From Chloroflexi bacterium GWB2_49_20 (lineage in GTDB: Bacteria; Chloroflexota; Anaerolineae; Anaerolineales; Villigracilaceae): a stretch of DNA of 64,000 nucleotides. Under the pieces are notes generated by a model. It had not been told where the DNA came from, did no database searches, and saw only the letters and a list, made by a program, of their open reading frames with translations. The stretch's first letter is position 1; each line of letters begins with the position of its first letter. The position numbers were made by a program, and so were the translations under genes. Where the stretch lies: NCBI GenBank assembly GCA_001796335.1, contig MGMF01000014.1:257982-321981 (forward strand). The letters run 5' to 3'. Shown one piece after another: positions 6,438 through 13,835 of this stretch.

Positions 6438-7991
6438 ATGTCCGGGCAACCAAAAATTAAATCGGTATTGATCCAGTGGTTCTTGAACCTGCCTTTTATG
6501 AAGGCATTCGAAATGAGTTTGCGTGCAAAAGTCACAATTGGAGTGGTTATTCCATTAATCATTTTTCTGGGGGCGATCACTGTCATTGATTACAATTCAA
6601 CCCGGAAATTCATGCTTGAAAATCTATCTACGATTTCTTCTTATGCAGGAGATGTTGTTGAGAGTTCCATTCGTCATGGAATGATTGAAAATGATTTTGA
6701 AAATATCCAGCAGATGCTCGATTCGATGACTGATAATAATGATTTTGAGATTTTGTATATTCTAAAACCAACCGGGGAGGTGGCATTTTCTCCGGGAGGG
6801 AAAGGAGTTGGAATCAGACTGGATAACTCCCAGGATGAATGTCTTCCTTGCCACATACTTCCTCCGAATGATCGACCGAGAAGCATAGTAGTCAAGAAAA
6901 GTGATGGACAAGAAGTATTCAGAAGCATGCAGCCAATACGCAATAAGCCAGAATGCTTTGCATGCCACGATCAAAAGGAGCAGTATATAGGGGTGTTATT
7001 AACCGACATTTCTATTTCCCCCTTTAATCAAGCTCTGAATATCGATTTAAAAAGAAATCTTATCCTATGGAGTTTGGTTATCGCCTTTACTGTTATGGTA
7101 GTCTATCTTTCTCTGAACAAATTTGTAATCCAGGGCGTGATGGAGCTGGTCTCTGACATGAAAGATTTCTCAACAGGCATTAGAAGAACCGGAAAACGTG
7201 ATCGTGTTGATGAAATAGGTCAGTTGGAATCTGCATTACATCTCATGGTAGAAGAGATCGATTTGAGTCAAAAGGAAAATCAGATTCTTACTAAGAACCT
7301 CGAGTTTCATAATCAACAGCGTGGTGAATTACTGAACAAGGTGATTACCGCTCAAGAGGATGAGAGAAAACGTTTGGCGCGAGATTTGCACGATGACCTG
7401 GGCCAGACTTTGGGGGGATTTGCTTTTTTGATTGAAGGTATTGAGGAGCTTTACAAAGTTGATCCCCCGAGAGCAATCAGCCAGTTATCAATGATGCGAA
7501 AATTAATTAACGAATCCTCTGAAAAGATGTATGAATTGATCATGGATCTACGACCTTCAATTTTGGATGATCTTGGCTTGATTCCTGCTACCAAACTGCT
7601 TACTGAGCGAGTTCTATCTAATCAGAATATATCGTTCAAGATCGATGATCGTAATCTCTCAAGCCGGTTACCACCGGAAATCGAAGTCACACTGTATCGG
7701 ATTTTTCAGGAAGTTCTGACAAACTGTATAAAACATGCTCATGCAACCAACTTAGCAATGGAACTCTCCTGCCAGAATAATCTCTTCGCATGTGAAATTG
7801 TTGATAACGGAAGAGGGTTCGACACTAATTCCCTTGATTTGGATGATGGGGTCCCACAAAAATTTGGTATTCTTGGAATGAAGGAACGTATAACGCAGTG
7901 TGGAGGAATCTTTGAACTTGAATCAAATCCTGGCAAGGGTACAAAAATTCATATCACCATTCCACTAAAGGAGACAACCTGTGTCGAATAA
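6438..7991 (+). CDS. Membrane sensor histidine kinase with two CxxCH motifs in its sensor domain
   Basis: Sensor kinase of a NarX/LiaS-type (HisKA_3) two-component system, 517 residues. TM1 lies at about 33-50 and TM2 at about 208-226. The extracytoplasmic domain between them holds CLPCH (135-139) and CFACH (173-177), so it probably binds two c-type hemes and senses redox state or a gas. A HAMP-like segment covers about 227-280 and a coiled coil follows to 305. The phosphoacceptor motif is ERKRLARDLHDDLGQTL, with His318. The ATPase domain shows FQEVLTNCIKHA (N box), DNGRGFD (G1) and GILGMKER (G2). Its stop overlaps the response regulator start by 11 bases. ATG 6438 lacks a clear RBS, and Met21 or Met26 are possible alternative starts. 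Confidence 0.92.
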   Translation: MSGQPKIKSVLIQWFLNLPFMKAFEMSLRAKVTIGVVIPLIIFLGAITVIDYNSTRKFMLENLSTISSYAGDVVESSIRHGMIENDFENIQQMLDSMTDNNDFEILYILKPTGEVAFSPGGKGVGIRLDNSQDECLPCHILPPNDRPRSIVVKKSDGQEVFRSMQPIRNKPECFACHDQKEQYIGVLLTDISISPFNQALNIDLKRNLILWSLVIAFTVMVVYLSLNKFVIQGVMELVSDMKDFSTGIRRTGKRDRVDEIGQLESALHLMVEEIDLSQKENQILTKNLEFHNQQRGELLNKVITAQEDERKRLARDLHDDLGQTLGGFAFLIEGIEELYKVDPPRAISQLSMMRKLINESSEKMYELIMDLRPSILDDLGLIPATKLLTERVLSNQNISFKIDDRNLSSRLPPEIEVTLYRIFQEVLTNCIKHAHATNLAMELSCQNNLFACEIVDNGRGFDTNSLDLDDGVPQKFGILGMKERITQCGGIFELESNPGKGTKIHITIPLKETTCVE

Positions 7992-8625
7992 GATTCGTTT
8001 GCTGATCGCTGATGACCATGTCATTGTCAGGAGTGGAATTCGTCTCTTATTAGAGGCTGAACCGGATATGAAAATAGTGGGAGAAGCACTGGATGGCAAT
8101 GAGGCGCTTGAAAAAGTTAAATTGCTGCGACCAGATATCGTTCTGATGGATATCGCCATGCCCGGTACGGATGGTCTTGAGGCAACCCGTCAAATCAAAT
8201 CCAGGTGGCCGGAAGTCCAGGTGTTGGTTTTAACGATGCATCGCTCAGATGAATATTTTTTTGAAATGATCAAGGCTGGTGCATCAGGTTATATCCTTAA
8301 AGGTGCTGAAACCAATGACCTTAAATCAGCCATCCGTATGATTGCCAGCGGGGGTGTTTTTTTGTATCCAAGCATGGTTCAAAAGCTAATGAAAGGCTAC
8401 CTGGAGGCTTTATCTGGTTTCCATAACTCAACTTCACAACTCAGCACCAGGGAGAAAGAGGTGCTTAAATTATTGGCTGAGGGCTATGACAATCAAGAAA
8501 TCGCCGAACTATTGGTGATCAGTCCAAGCACAGTTCATACCCATCGAAGTAATTTAATGAACAAATTAGGATTTACCAAGCGTCACGAACTTGTAAAATA
8601 TGCCCGGGAAAAAGAACTGCATTAA
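7981..8625 (+). CDS. NarL/FixJ-family response regulator
   Basis: DNA-binding response regulator of 214 residues, cognate partner of the kinase it overlaps. The start is GTG 7981 with AAAGGAG upstream. The receiver domain has acidic residues at 11-12 (ADDH), the phosphoacceptor Asp57 in LMDIAMPG, and the conserved Lys in YILKGA. The C-terminal LuxR-type helix-turn-helix is STREKEVLKLLAEGYDNQEIAELLVISPSTVHTH (about 150-185). Target genes are not shown; the neighbouring cytochrome gene on the other strand is the obvious candidate. Confidence 0.95.
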   Translation: MSNKIRLLIADDHVIVRSGIRLLLEAEPDMKIVGEALDGNEALEKVKLLRPDIVLMDIAMPGTDGLEATRQIKSRWPEVQVLVLTMHRSDEYFFEMIKAGASGYILKGAETNDLKSAIRMIASGGVFLYPSMVQKLMKGYLEALSGFHNSTSQLSTREKEVLKLLAEGYDNQEIAELLVISPSTVHTHRSNLMNKLGFTKRHELVKYAREKELH

Positions 8626-8747
8626 TAAGATGACTGTCCTGCAGGACAGGTCAACAGTATTTAAATGAACAGCAAATTACTGCTTCGGGATAAAAACCTG
8701 GCTCAAATCTTACAATTTTCCTCTTGTTCCAAAAGGCACCTATCAAA

Positions 8748-8775
8748 AATCGCTTGACGTTCCCGTCAAGCGATT
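8748..8775 (-). terminator. Terminator after tRNA-Val
   Basis: AATCGCTTGACG and CGTCAAGCGATT form a perfect 12 bp stem with a 4-base loop. On the minus strand it is followed by TTTTTGATAGG. It lies 5 bases beyond the 3' end of the tRNA-Val gene. Confidence 0.85.
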
Positions 8776-8780
8776 CAAAT

Positions 8781-8853
8781 GGGCGGAATAGGACTCGAAC
8801 CTACGACCTATGCGATGTCAACGCATTGCTCTAACCAACTGAGCTACCCGCCC
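8781..8853 (-). tRNA. tRNA-Val (anticodon GAC)
   Basis: The 73-base minus-strand gene folds into a full cloverleaf. The acceptor arm is GGGCGGG with TCCGCCC (one G-U) and the D stem is GCTC/GAGC. The anticodon arm is ATGCG-TTGACAT-CGCAT, which places GAC at 34-36. The T arm is GTAGG-TTCGAGT-CCTAT. GAC reads GUC and GUU valine codons. The CCA end is not encoded. An intrinsic terminator follows directly. Confidence 0.97.
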
Positions 8854-8935
8854 CGGGCAGGCACATATTATACCGATGGTGTTCTATTTTGGCAATGGCA
8901 GAAAATCTAATCTGCGGGGCTTTAACAAAGAAGCG

Positions 8936-9030
8936 TGTCACTGCGAGAGCCGGATGTCTTATACCGGCTCGTGGCAGTCTCCTCGCTGGTGAGGAAATTG
9001 CTTCACCACTTATGGCGGTTCGCAATGACA
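8936..9030. repeat. MITE-like palindromic repeat (TGTCAYTGCGA ends)
   Basis: The left end TGTCACTGCGAG and the reverse complement of the right end, TGTCATTGCGAAC, form terminal inverted repeats around about 70 bases. An inner hairpin is made by GAGCCGG and CCGGCTC (about 8946-8970). Elements with TGTCATTGCGAG-type ends are familiar intergenic repeats in many environmental bacterial genomes. This one lies between the tRNA-Val and the phosphoribosyltransferase gene. Confidence 0.65.
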
Positions 9031-9072
9031 CAAACATCTTGTTTTGTCAACCAACTTTGTTAAAACCCTGAT

Positions 9073-9624
9073 CTAATCCGTGAACAAGGGCAGATGCCCG
9101 AGAGACAGGATATGCTCCCACTGGGCGCGCTCACCTTCGGTGAGAATCGCAGCTTCAGCCGCCACGGTTGCACCGGCTTTTTCCATGATGATGCGCATGC
9201 CCTGCAAAGTTGAACCTGTGCTGATGACGTCATCCAGGATGAGTACATGGCTGTTGTGCACCAGGTGCAGGTCTTTTTCATCCAGGATGAGGGTCTGGGG
9301 CTGACCGGTGGTGATGGAAAGTGTCTCGGCCTGGAGTGCCTGTCCCATGTAGGCTTTGTAGGCCTTGCGCAGCACCACGTATGGCTTGTTCATTTCAACA
9401 GACAGGGCATACGCAATGGGGATGGACTTGGCTTCAGCCGTCACGATGATGTCAAAGTTTATATTCTCGAGCTTCTTTGCCAACGCTTTGGCGCAGGCTT
9501 GCACCAGTTCGGTATCTCCCAGGATATTGAGAATGGCAATTTTAAGTCCCGGCTTGATCTCAAAAAGGCGTAATTCACGGTGCAGTCCAGCAATCTCGAT
9601 TGGATGGGTTTCTCTGGTTGTCAT
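9073..9624 (-). CDS. Adenine/xanthine phosphoribosyltransferase-family protein
   Basis: Type I phosphoribosyltransferase of 183 residues, probably a purine-salvage enzyme joining a base to PRPP to make a nucleotide. The PRPP-binding motif is HVLILDDVISTGSTL (about residues 126-140), with the two acidic residues and the STGST phosphate loop. FDIIVTAEAKSIPIAYALS and KPYVVLRKAYKAYMG match the hood and core region of Apt-like proteins. The base cannot be told from the sequence, and neither apt nor xpt should be assigned firmly. It is a single-gene unit on the minus strand, divergent from the DUF951 gene. Confidence 0.85.
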   Translation of the reverse strand: MTTRETHPIEIAGLHRELRLFEIKPGLKIAILNILGDTELVQACAKALAKKLENINFDIIVTAEAKSIPIAYALSVEMNKPYVVLRKAYKAYMGQALQAETLSITTGQPQTLILDEKDLHLVHNSHVLILDDVISTGSTLQGMRIIMEKAGATVAAEAAILTEGERAQWEHILSLGHLPLFTD

Positions 9625-9680
9625 GAAAGTTCCCTCAAGTGGAGAAGTTCAAACAATCCGAGTTTATCATAAAACAAGAT

Positions 9681-9712
9681 TTGTGAGAAAGAAAACAAGC
9701 TCGCGGTATAAT
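9681..9712 (+). promoter_or_regulatory. Promoter of DUF951, apparently giving a leaderless mRNA
   Basis: A perfect TATAAT (9707-9712) lies only 6 bases before the GTG start codon at 9719. Transcription starting about 7 bases past the -10 box would begin at or next to the GTG, leaving no room for a Shine-Dalgarno. The upstream TTGTGA (9681-9686) is a weak -35 at a long 20-base spacing. Confidence 0.6.
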
Positions 9713-9718
9713 CTCCAT

Positions 9719-9919
9719 GTGTTACCCGAACTGCAACTCAATGACCGTGTGCGCTTACGGAAACCACATCCATGTGGATCGTATGAATGGAGTATTGTGC
9801 GACTGGGCGCAGACATTGGCCTGGAATGCTGCACCTGCCAGCATCGTGTGATTTTGTCTCGTCGTGAACTTGCCCGACGATTAAAAAATATGATACCAAA
9901 AGATGAATATAAAAAATAA
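9719..9919 (+). CDS. DUF951 family small protein
   Basis: Small protein of 66 residues starting at GTG 9719. It matches the DUF951 family (PF06107) along its length: an opening RVRLRKPHPCGSYEWSIVRLGADIGL, a CxxC pair (CCTCQ, about residues 38-42) and a closing SRRELARRLKNM. The family is widespread in Firmicutes and Chloroflexota, often next to housekeeping genes, and has no established function. The CG and CxxC cysteines could bind a metal. Its end overlaps the next gene by 17 bases, so the two are translated from one message. Confidence 0.88.
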   Translation: MLPELQLNDRVRLRKPHPCGSYEWSIVRLGADIGLECCTCQHRVILSRRELARRLKNMIPKDEYKK

Positions 9920-11090
9920 TCCCGAATGGATTACTGCCAGTACACAGGAGCCAGAATCCACCAGAAAGCCGCATATCCTTTTCCTGTTCTCAGACACAGG
10001 GGGTGGACATCGTGCCGCGGCCGAGTCCATCATAGAAGCCCTGCAGCTTGAATTTGGGGATGCGTTGACTACCGAGATGGTTGACTTTCTGTTAGATTAT
10101 GCACCGCCCCCCTATAATCGCCTGCCCGAGTTCTACCCCGATTTTGTGCGCATTCCTGAATTATGGGGGGTGGGTTTTCTCATCAGCGACGGACGCCGGC
10201 AGGCACGCATTATGACCTCCACTATGTGGCCGATCGTGCGGCGGGCAGCCCGGCGTCTGGTGCGCGAACACCCCAACGATCTGTTGGTCTGTGTACATGC
10301 CCTGGGTACTTCCTTCCTGTTGAGAGCGCTCGGTTCCAAACGTCCGCCGTTCATTACTGTAGTGACCGATATGGTCAGTACGCATGCACTCTGGTTCGAC
10401 CAGCGCGCCGACCTGACTCTGGTGCCCACCGAAATGGCACGCCAGCGTGCCCTCGAATTTAATATGTCGCCCGATAAAGTAATTGTGGTGGGACAGCCGG
10501 TATCCGAGCGTTGCAGCACACCCGCCGGTGACAGACAGACCCTGCGCCAAAAATTCGGATGGACATTGGACAAAGCCACCATCCTGCTGGTAGGTGGGGG
10601 CGAGGGCATGGGTCCCCTGGAAGAGACAGCCATCGCCATTGATGAATCCGGACTGGATGTGAACCTGGTGATAGTGGCCGGGAGGAATATAAAACTCAAG
10701 GCTGACCTGGAAGTTCGCACCTGGGATAATCCGACCTATATCTATGGATTTACCAAGGATATGCCCGATTTTATGCGCGCCTCGGACGTGCTGGTGACCA
10801 AGGCCGGCCCCGGAACGATCGCCGAAGCCCTGATCGCCTCCCTGCCCATCATTCTTTATTCCAAGCTGCCCGGTCAGGAGGACGGCAACGTGCGCTTCGT
10901 GGAATCGGTTGGCGCGGGTGTTTGGGCTCCTGAGCCTTTGCAGGTGGTGCGTACCCTGACGCGCTGGATCTGCCGTCCCAATGAGCGTCTGAACGTGGTG
11001 GAGAACTGCCGCCAGGCCGCCCGCCCGGATGCCTCGCGCCGCATTGCACGCATTTTGGGAGAGCAATTGGGCTTGCCGACCAAAGGCTAA
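9903..11090 (+). CDS. Glycosyltransferase of the MGDG synthase / GT28 type
   Basis: GT-B fold glycosyltransferase of 395 residues, similar to monogalactosyl- and processive glucosyl-diacylglycerol synthases, which add sugar to membrane diacylglycerol. The N-terminal domain has the nucleotide- and lipid-side signature FLFSDTGGGHRAAAESI (about 24-40). The central VVTDMVSTHALWF and GQPVSERC are standard for the family. The C-terminal domain has LLVGGGEGMGPLEE and the donor-site KAGPGTIAEALIASLPIILY (about 300-320). It probably acts at the inner face of the membrane to make a glycolipid. It overlaps DUF951 by 17 bases. Confidence 0.85.
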   Translation: MNIKNNPEWITASTQEPESTRKPHILFLFSDTGGGHRAAAESIIEALQLEFGDALTTEMVDFLLDYAPPPYNRLPEFYPDFVRIPELWGVGFLISDGRRQARIMTSTMWPIVRRAARRLVREHPNDLLVCVHALGTSFLLRALGSKRPPFITVVTDMVSTHALWFDQRADLTLVPTEMARQRALEFNMSPDKVIVVGQPVSERCSTPAGDRQTLRQKFGWTLDKATILLVGGGEGMGPLEETAIAIDESGLDVNLVIVAGRNIKLKADLEVRTWDNPTYIYGFTKDMPDFMRASDVLVTKAGPGTIAEALIASLPIILYSKLPGQEDGNVRFVESVGAGVWAPEPLQVVRTLTRWICRPNERLNVVENCRQAARPDASRRIARILGEQLGLPTKG

Positions 11091-11209
11091 GTGAAGGTTT
11101 CCTTTTGGAAAATAAGTACCCTTATCCGTACTTGTTGGATTATTTAATAGCGGAAAACCCCTTCATTCAAACAGCCTCGAAAAAACCATATTGACCATCC
11201 GGATTAGAC

Positions 11210-11237
11210 TTGACATAAGGTTTATCGAGTATATAAT
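11210..11237 (+). promoter_or_regulatory. Strong sigma70-type promoter of the Ala-rich SH3 protein
   Basis: Perfect TTGACA (11210-11215) and perfect TATAAT (11232-11237) are separated by 16 bases. The start codon is 37 bases downstream with AAAGGAG between. This is the best-matching promoter in the window and suggests high, constitutive expression. Confidence 0.85.
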
Positions 11238-11274
11238 GAAGTAAATCGGAACTCTTCTATTAAAGGAGTCAAAA

Positions 11275-11784
11275 ATGGCTGAAAAAAAGAAAAGTATCCT
11301 GAATAATATTGCAAACGCATTTACCAACAAAGATGAGATAGCGGCTGCTGAGAAGGCTGCCGCAGCCAAAGCTGCTGCTGCCAAAGCCGCTGCCAAGGCC
11401 GCCTCAGATAGGGCTCTTGCTGCCGAGAAAGCATCTGTCGCAAAAGCTGCTGCTTCGCAGGCTGCTGCCAACAAAGCAGCTGCAGCTAAAGTCGCCGCAG
11501 ATAGGGCATCTGCAATGAAAATCGCTGAAGCCAAAGCTATCCTTGCCAAAAATGCTGCCGCTTCTGCAGCTGCGCAGCCAAAAGCCGGAACTGTCAACGT
11601 CAAAAGCCTGCGTGTCCGCAAGGATCACTCGGTGGAATCCCCGGTCGTAGCCGGCCTTTCTTTTGGAGAAAAAGTATCCATTGTGAGTGTATGGACGGAC
11701 GGAAAGAACACCTGGGCACAATTGGGACCGGACAAATGGGCCGCCATTAAATATGACGGCGAGGAAATGATCAAGCTCGGTTAG
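11275..11784 (+). CDS. Ala/Lys-rich helical protein with C-terminal SH3-like domain
   Basis: A 169-residue protein without a signal peptide. Residues about 1-20 are lysine-rich (MAEKKKSILNNIANAFTNK). Residues about 22-100 are nearly all Ala, Lys, Ser and Glu in a heptad-like AAAKAAA pattern, a long amphipathic helix recalling histone H1-like or coiled-coil linkers. Residues about 104-169 (TVNVKSLRVRKDHSVESPVVAGLSFGEKVSIVSVWTDG...WAQLG...WAAIKYDG) form a bacterial SH3 (SH3b) domain, usually a peptide- or wall-binding module. The role is unknown: nucleoid-associated, scaffold or envelope-linked are all possible. It is one gene with its own strong promoter and terminator. Confidence 0.75.
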   Translation: MAEKKKSILNNIANAFTNKDEIAAAEKAAAAKAAAAKAAAKAASDRALAAEKASVAKAAASQAAANKAAAAKVAADRASAMKIAEAKAILAKNAAASAAAQPKAGTVNVKSLRVRKDHSVESPVVAGLSFGEKVSIVSVWTDGKNTWAQLGPDKWAAIKYDGEEMIKLG

Positions 11785-11806
11785 TCATTGGCTGCATCCT
11801 TATATA

Positions 11807-11850
11807 AAATCAAAGCTGGCGCTTGAATTCAAGCGCCAGCTTTGATTTTA
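11807..11850. terminator. Bidirectional terminator after the SH3 protein
   Basis: AAAATCAAAGCTGGCGCTTG and its reverse complement meet at GAATTC, giving a near-perfect hairpin of about 20 bp with TTTTA after it on the plus strand and A-rich sequence before it. Confidence 0.85.
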
Positions 11851-11967
11851 TCGGAATTGTTCGTTCCTCTTCGCTCCAAGTTCTTCTACCGTTTAACACC
11901 TCGCTCGGTGAAGGTCTCAGACCCCGCCGGGGCTGACTGCAGGTCTCTTTACGTTCAATGCTCTATG

Positions 11968-12003
11968 GGTTTTGAGATCTTCCCCACTTCTTTGAAAAGT
12001 TAC
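11968..12003. repeat. Degraded copy of the covarying hairpin repeat (one arm)
   Basis: CCCCACTTCTTTGAAAAGTTAC (two bases short of it shown here as CCCCACTTC and TTTGAAAAGTTAC) resembles the flank of the full repeat copy at 13738-13804 (CCCCACTTTTTTGAGAAGTTG). The central stem is missing. It lies upstream of tsaE. The rest of 11851-12060 holds no gene, only a reverse copy of the GAGGAACGAA motif near 11861. Confidence 0.4.
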
Positions 12004-12063
12004 AAAAAACTCGATGGCAGAAAGTTTCGAAATTTACGCGTGAAGCAGTATAATCTTTGTTAG

Positions 12064-12561
12064 ATGCCTATTCTGGATGCAAACACCCTGGAAATATTCA
12101 GCCGCAGCCCCGAGCAAACCCGCCGGGTGGGCATGCGTTTGGGTGGCTTGCTGCAGCCCGGAGATTTGATCTGCCTGCAGGGGGAATTGGGAGCAGGGAA
12201 AACCACTCTGGTGCAGGGATTGGCACAGGGTTGGGGTTCCCTGGAGGCTGTTTCCAGCCCCACTTTTGTACTTGTCAATATCTATCGCCGTCCGGATTCG
12301 AGCAACCTGTTTCACCTGGATACCTACCGTCTTGAATCCATCCCCGAGGCTGAGGAATTGGATCTGGACGATATGCTCATGCAAGGTCCATTGGTGATTG
12401 AATGGCCTGAGAGGCTTAAACCGATCCTGCCGGAAGAATACCTGTGGGTTCAACTAGCCTACCAGGACGAAGAGCAGCGCTCCATGTTGTTTTCGCCACG
12501 TGGAGAGCGTTATGTTCAACTGTTGGCAGAATTTCGCCAGTCAGTGTTTGGAGTGGTATGA
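12064..12561 (+). CDS. tsaE: tRNA threonylcarbamoyladenosine biosynthesis protein TsaE
   Basis: P-loop ATPase of the t6A37 tRNA modification pathway, 165 residues, a typical length. Walker A is GELGAGKTTLVQGLAQGWG (about 40-58). SPTFVLVNIY and FHLDTYRL are conserved TsaE stretches, and VIEWPERL (about 116-123) carries the acidic/Trp motif before the C-terminus. A perfect TATAAT at 12049-12054 lies only 9 bases before ATG 12064, and no Shine-Dalgarno is visible, so the message may be leaderless. It heads a tsaE-tsaB-rimI operon with 4-base and 2-base junctions. Confidence 0.95.
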   Translation: MPILDANTLEIFSRSPEQTRRVGMRLGGLLQPGDLICLQGELGAGKTTLVQGLAQGWGSLEAVSSPTFVLVNIYRRPDSSNLFHLDTYRLESIPEAEELDLDDMLMQGPLVIEWPERLKPILPEEYLWVQLAYQDEEQRSMLFSPRGERYVQLLAEFRQSVFGVV

Positions 12562-13229
12562 TGCTGTTGGCTTTGGATACCTCCACCGCGCATTCGGGGC
12601 TGGCCTTATATGATGGCGTACAAATACTGGGCGAATTGAGCTGGCACAGTCACCTGCGTCAAACAGTCGAACTTGCACCCGCCATATCCGAACTTATGAA
12701 ACGTGTGAATACAGATATGGGGGCCGTCAGGGCGATTGGGATTGCCATTGGTCCGGGGTCGTTTACCAGTTTGCGGGTTGGATTGTCCCTGGCCAAAGGA
12801 TTGTCCCTGGCAAGACATATCCCTTTGATTGGAATACCTTCGCTGAATATCCTGGCTGCCGCTTTACCGGTGCAGAACATTCCGCTGGCAGCCACCTTGC
12901 AGGCCGGACGTGGCCGATTGGCGGTCGGTTGGTATCACACCACTGCGGAAGGCTGGCAGGCTGATGGCCCGGTGGTGACTCAAACGGCGGATGAGCTGGC
13001 AGACAGTATCACAACACCCACCCTAGTGTGCGGTGAATTGAATGAAGATCAACGCCAGCGACTGGCACGCAAATACAAGAATGTCAGCATCCCTTCCCCG
13101 GCACACTGTGTCAGGCGACCGGGCATCCTGGCCGAACTGGCCTGGCAGCGCTGGCAGGCAGGCGATACAGATTCAGCCGCATCCCTGGCTCCGATCTACC
13201 TGCATGTGGCTGGAGGCCCGCCTGCGTAA
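12558..13229 (+). CDS. tsaB: tRNA threonylcarbamoyladenosine biosynthesis protein TsaB
   Basis: Inactive ASKHA-fold partner of TsaD in t6A synthesis, 223 residues. It begins MMLLALDTSTAHSGLALYDG, the family's opening beta hairpin. AIGIAIGPGSFTSLRVGLSLAKGLSLA (about 59-85) is the TsaB signature. ATG 12558 overlaps the tsaE stop (ATGA), implying coupled translation; ATG 12561 is an equal alternative. The longer open frame back to 12444 lies inside tsaE and is not used. TsaD itself is not in this window. Confidence 0.94.
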   Translation: MMLLALDTSTAHSGLALYDGVQILGELSWHSHLRQTVELAPAISELMKRVNTDMGAVRAIGIAIGPGSFTSLRVGLSLAKGLSLARHIPLIGIPSLNILAAALPVQNIPLAATLQAGRGRLAVGWYHTTAEGWQADGPVVTQTADELADSITTPTLVCGELNEDQRQRLARKYKNVSIPSPAHCVRRPGILAELAWQRWQAGDTDSAASLAPIYLHVAGGPPA

Positions 13230-13231
13230 AT

Positions 13232-13726
13232 ATGGCTGACCTGGCTCCTGAGATCAGCATCCGCCGCATGAAAGTGGAGGATGTGCCTGTTGTGCATGCC
13301 CTGGATGTCCTTTCCTTCAACCTGCCCTGGTCTGAGCGTTCTTTTCGTTATGAAGTGACTGAAAATGCCAATGCCCGTACCTGGGTGGCTGAGGTGCCCC
13401 AACCTGGGCCAGCCCGGCTGGTGGGCATGTTGGTATTGTGGTTTTTTTTGGATGAAGCCCACATTGCCACCCTGGCGATACACCCGGAGTTCCGCCGTAG
13501 AGGCATTGCCAGAAGGATTTTGCAAATTGCCCTCAATGCAGCTTATCGTGAAGGGGCAAGACGTGCTTTTTTGGAAGTACGTGCTGGTAACCAGGCTGCC
13601 ATCCTGATGTACCAGGAACTTGGTTTCGAAGAGGTTGGTCGCCGGCCTCGCTATTATCATGATAATAATGAAGATGCCCTGTTAATGACCCTGGAAAACT
13701 TGCATATATATTTATCAACTCAATAA
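13232..13726 (+). CDS. rimI: Ribosomal protein S18-alanine N-acetyltransferase-like GNAT
   Basis: GNAT N-acetyltransferase of 164 residues. The acetyl-CoA binding motif is IHPEFRRRGIARRILQIAL (about 84-102), with LEVRAGNQAAILMYQELGFEEVGRRPRYY after it, the RimI signature. Its place as the third gene after tsaE and tsaB is the common bacterial arrangement, which supports rimI over other GNATs. It starts 2 bases after the tsaB stop. Known RimI proteins acetylate the N-terminus of ribosomal protein S18; that substrate is assumed here. Confidence 0.88.
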   Translation: MADLAPEISIRRMKVEDVPVVHALDVLSFNLPWSERSFRYEVTENANARTWVAEVPQPGPARLVGMLVLWFFLDEAHIATLAIHPEFRRRGIARRILQIALNAAYREGARRAFLEVRAGNQAAILMYQELGFEEVGRRPRYYHDNNEDALLMTLENLHIYLSTQ

Positions 13727-13737
13727 TGCAAGAGAAG

Positions 13738-13804
13738 GTTGGGGTGTGAAAACGAGCTTTGCTCGTTTTCACACCCCAACACCCCACTTTTTTGAGAAGT
13801 TGCC
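13738..13804. repeat. Covarying hairpin repeat, full copy 1 (inverted orientation)
   Basis: A perfect 20 bp stem (13738-13757 with 13761-13780) with loop TTT, left arm containing GGGGTGTGAAAACGAGC. It is followed by CACCCCACTTTTTTGAGAAGTTG. The right flank is the reverse complement of the left flank of the copy at 56820 (AACTTCTCAAAAAGTGGGG). The repeat lies between rimI and the uracil-DNA glycosylase gene and could act as a transcription or processing barrier. Confidence 0.85.
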
Positions 13805-13835
13805 ACTTATATTGATCCAATCCCGGGAGGCAGAC

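Noticed and set aside
10161-11066. Long minus-strand open frame opposite the GT28-type gene (301 residues)
   Set aside because: Shadow frame; the plus-strand gene has family motifs and coupling to DUF951.
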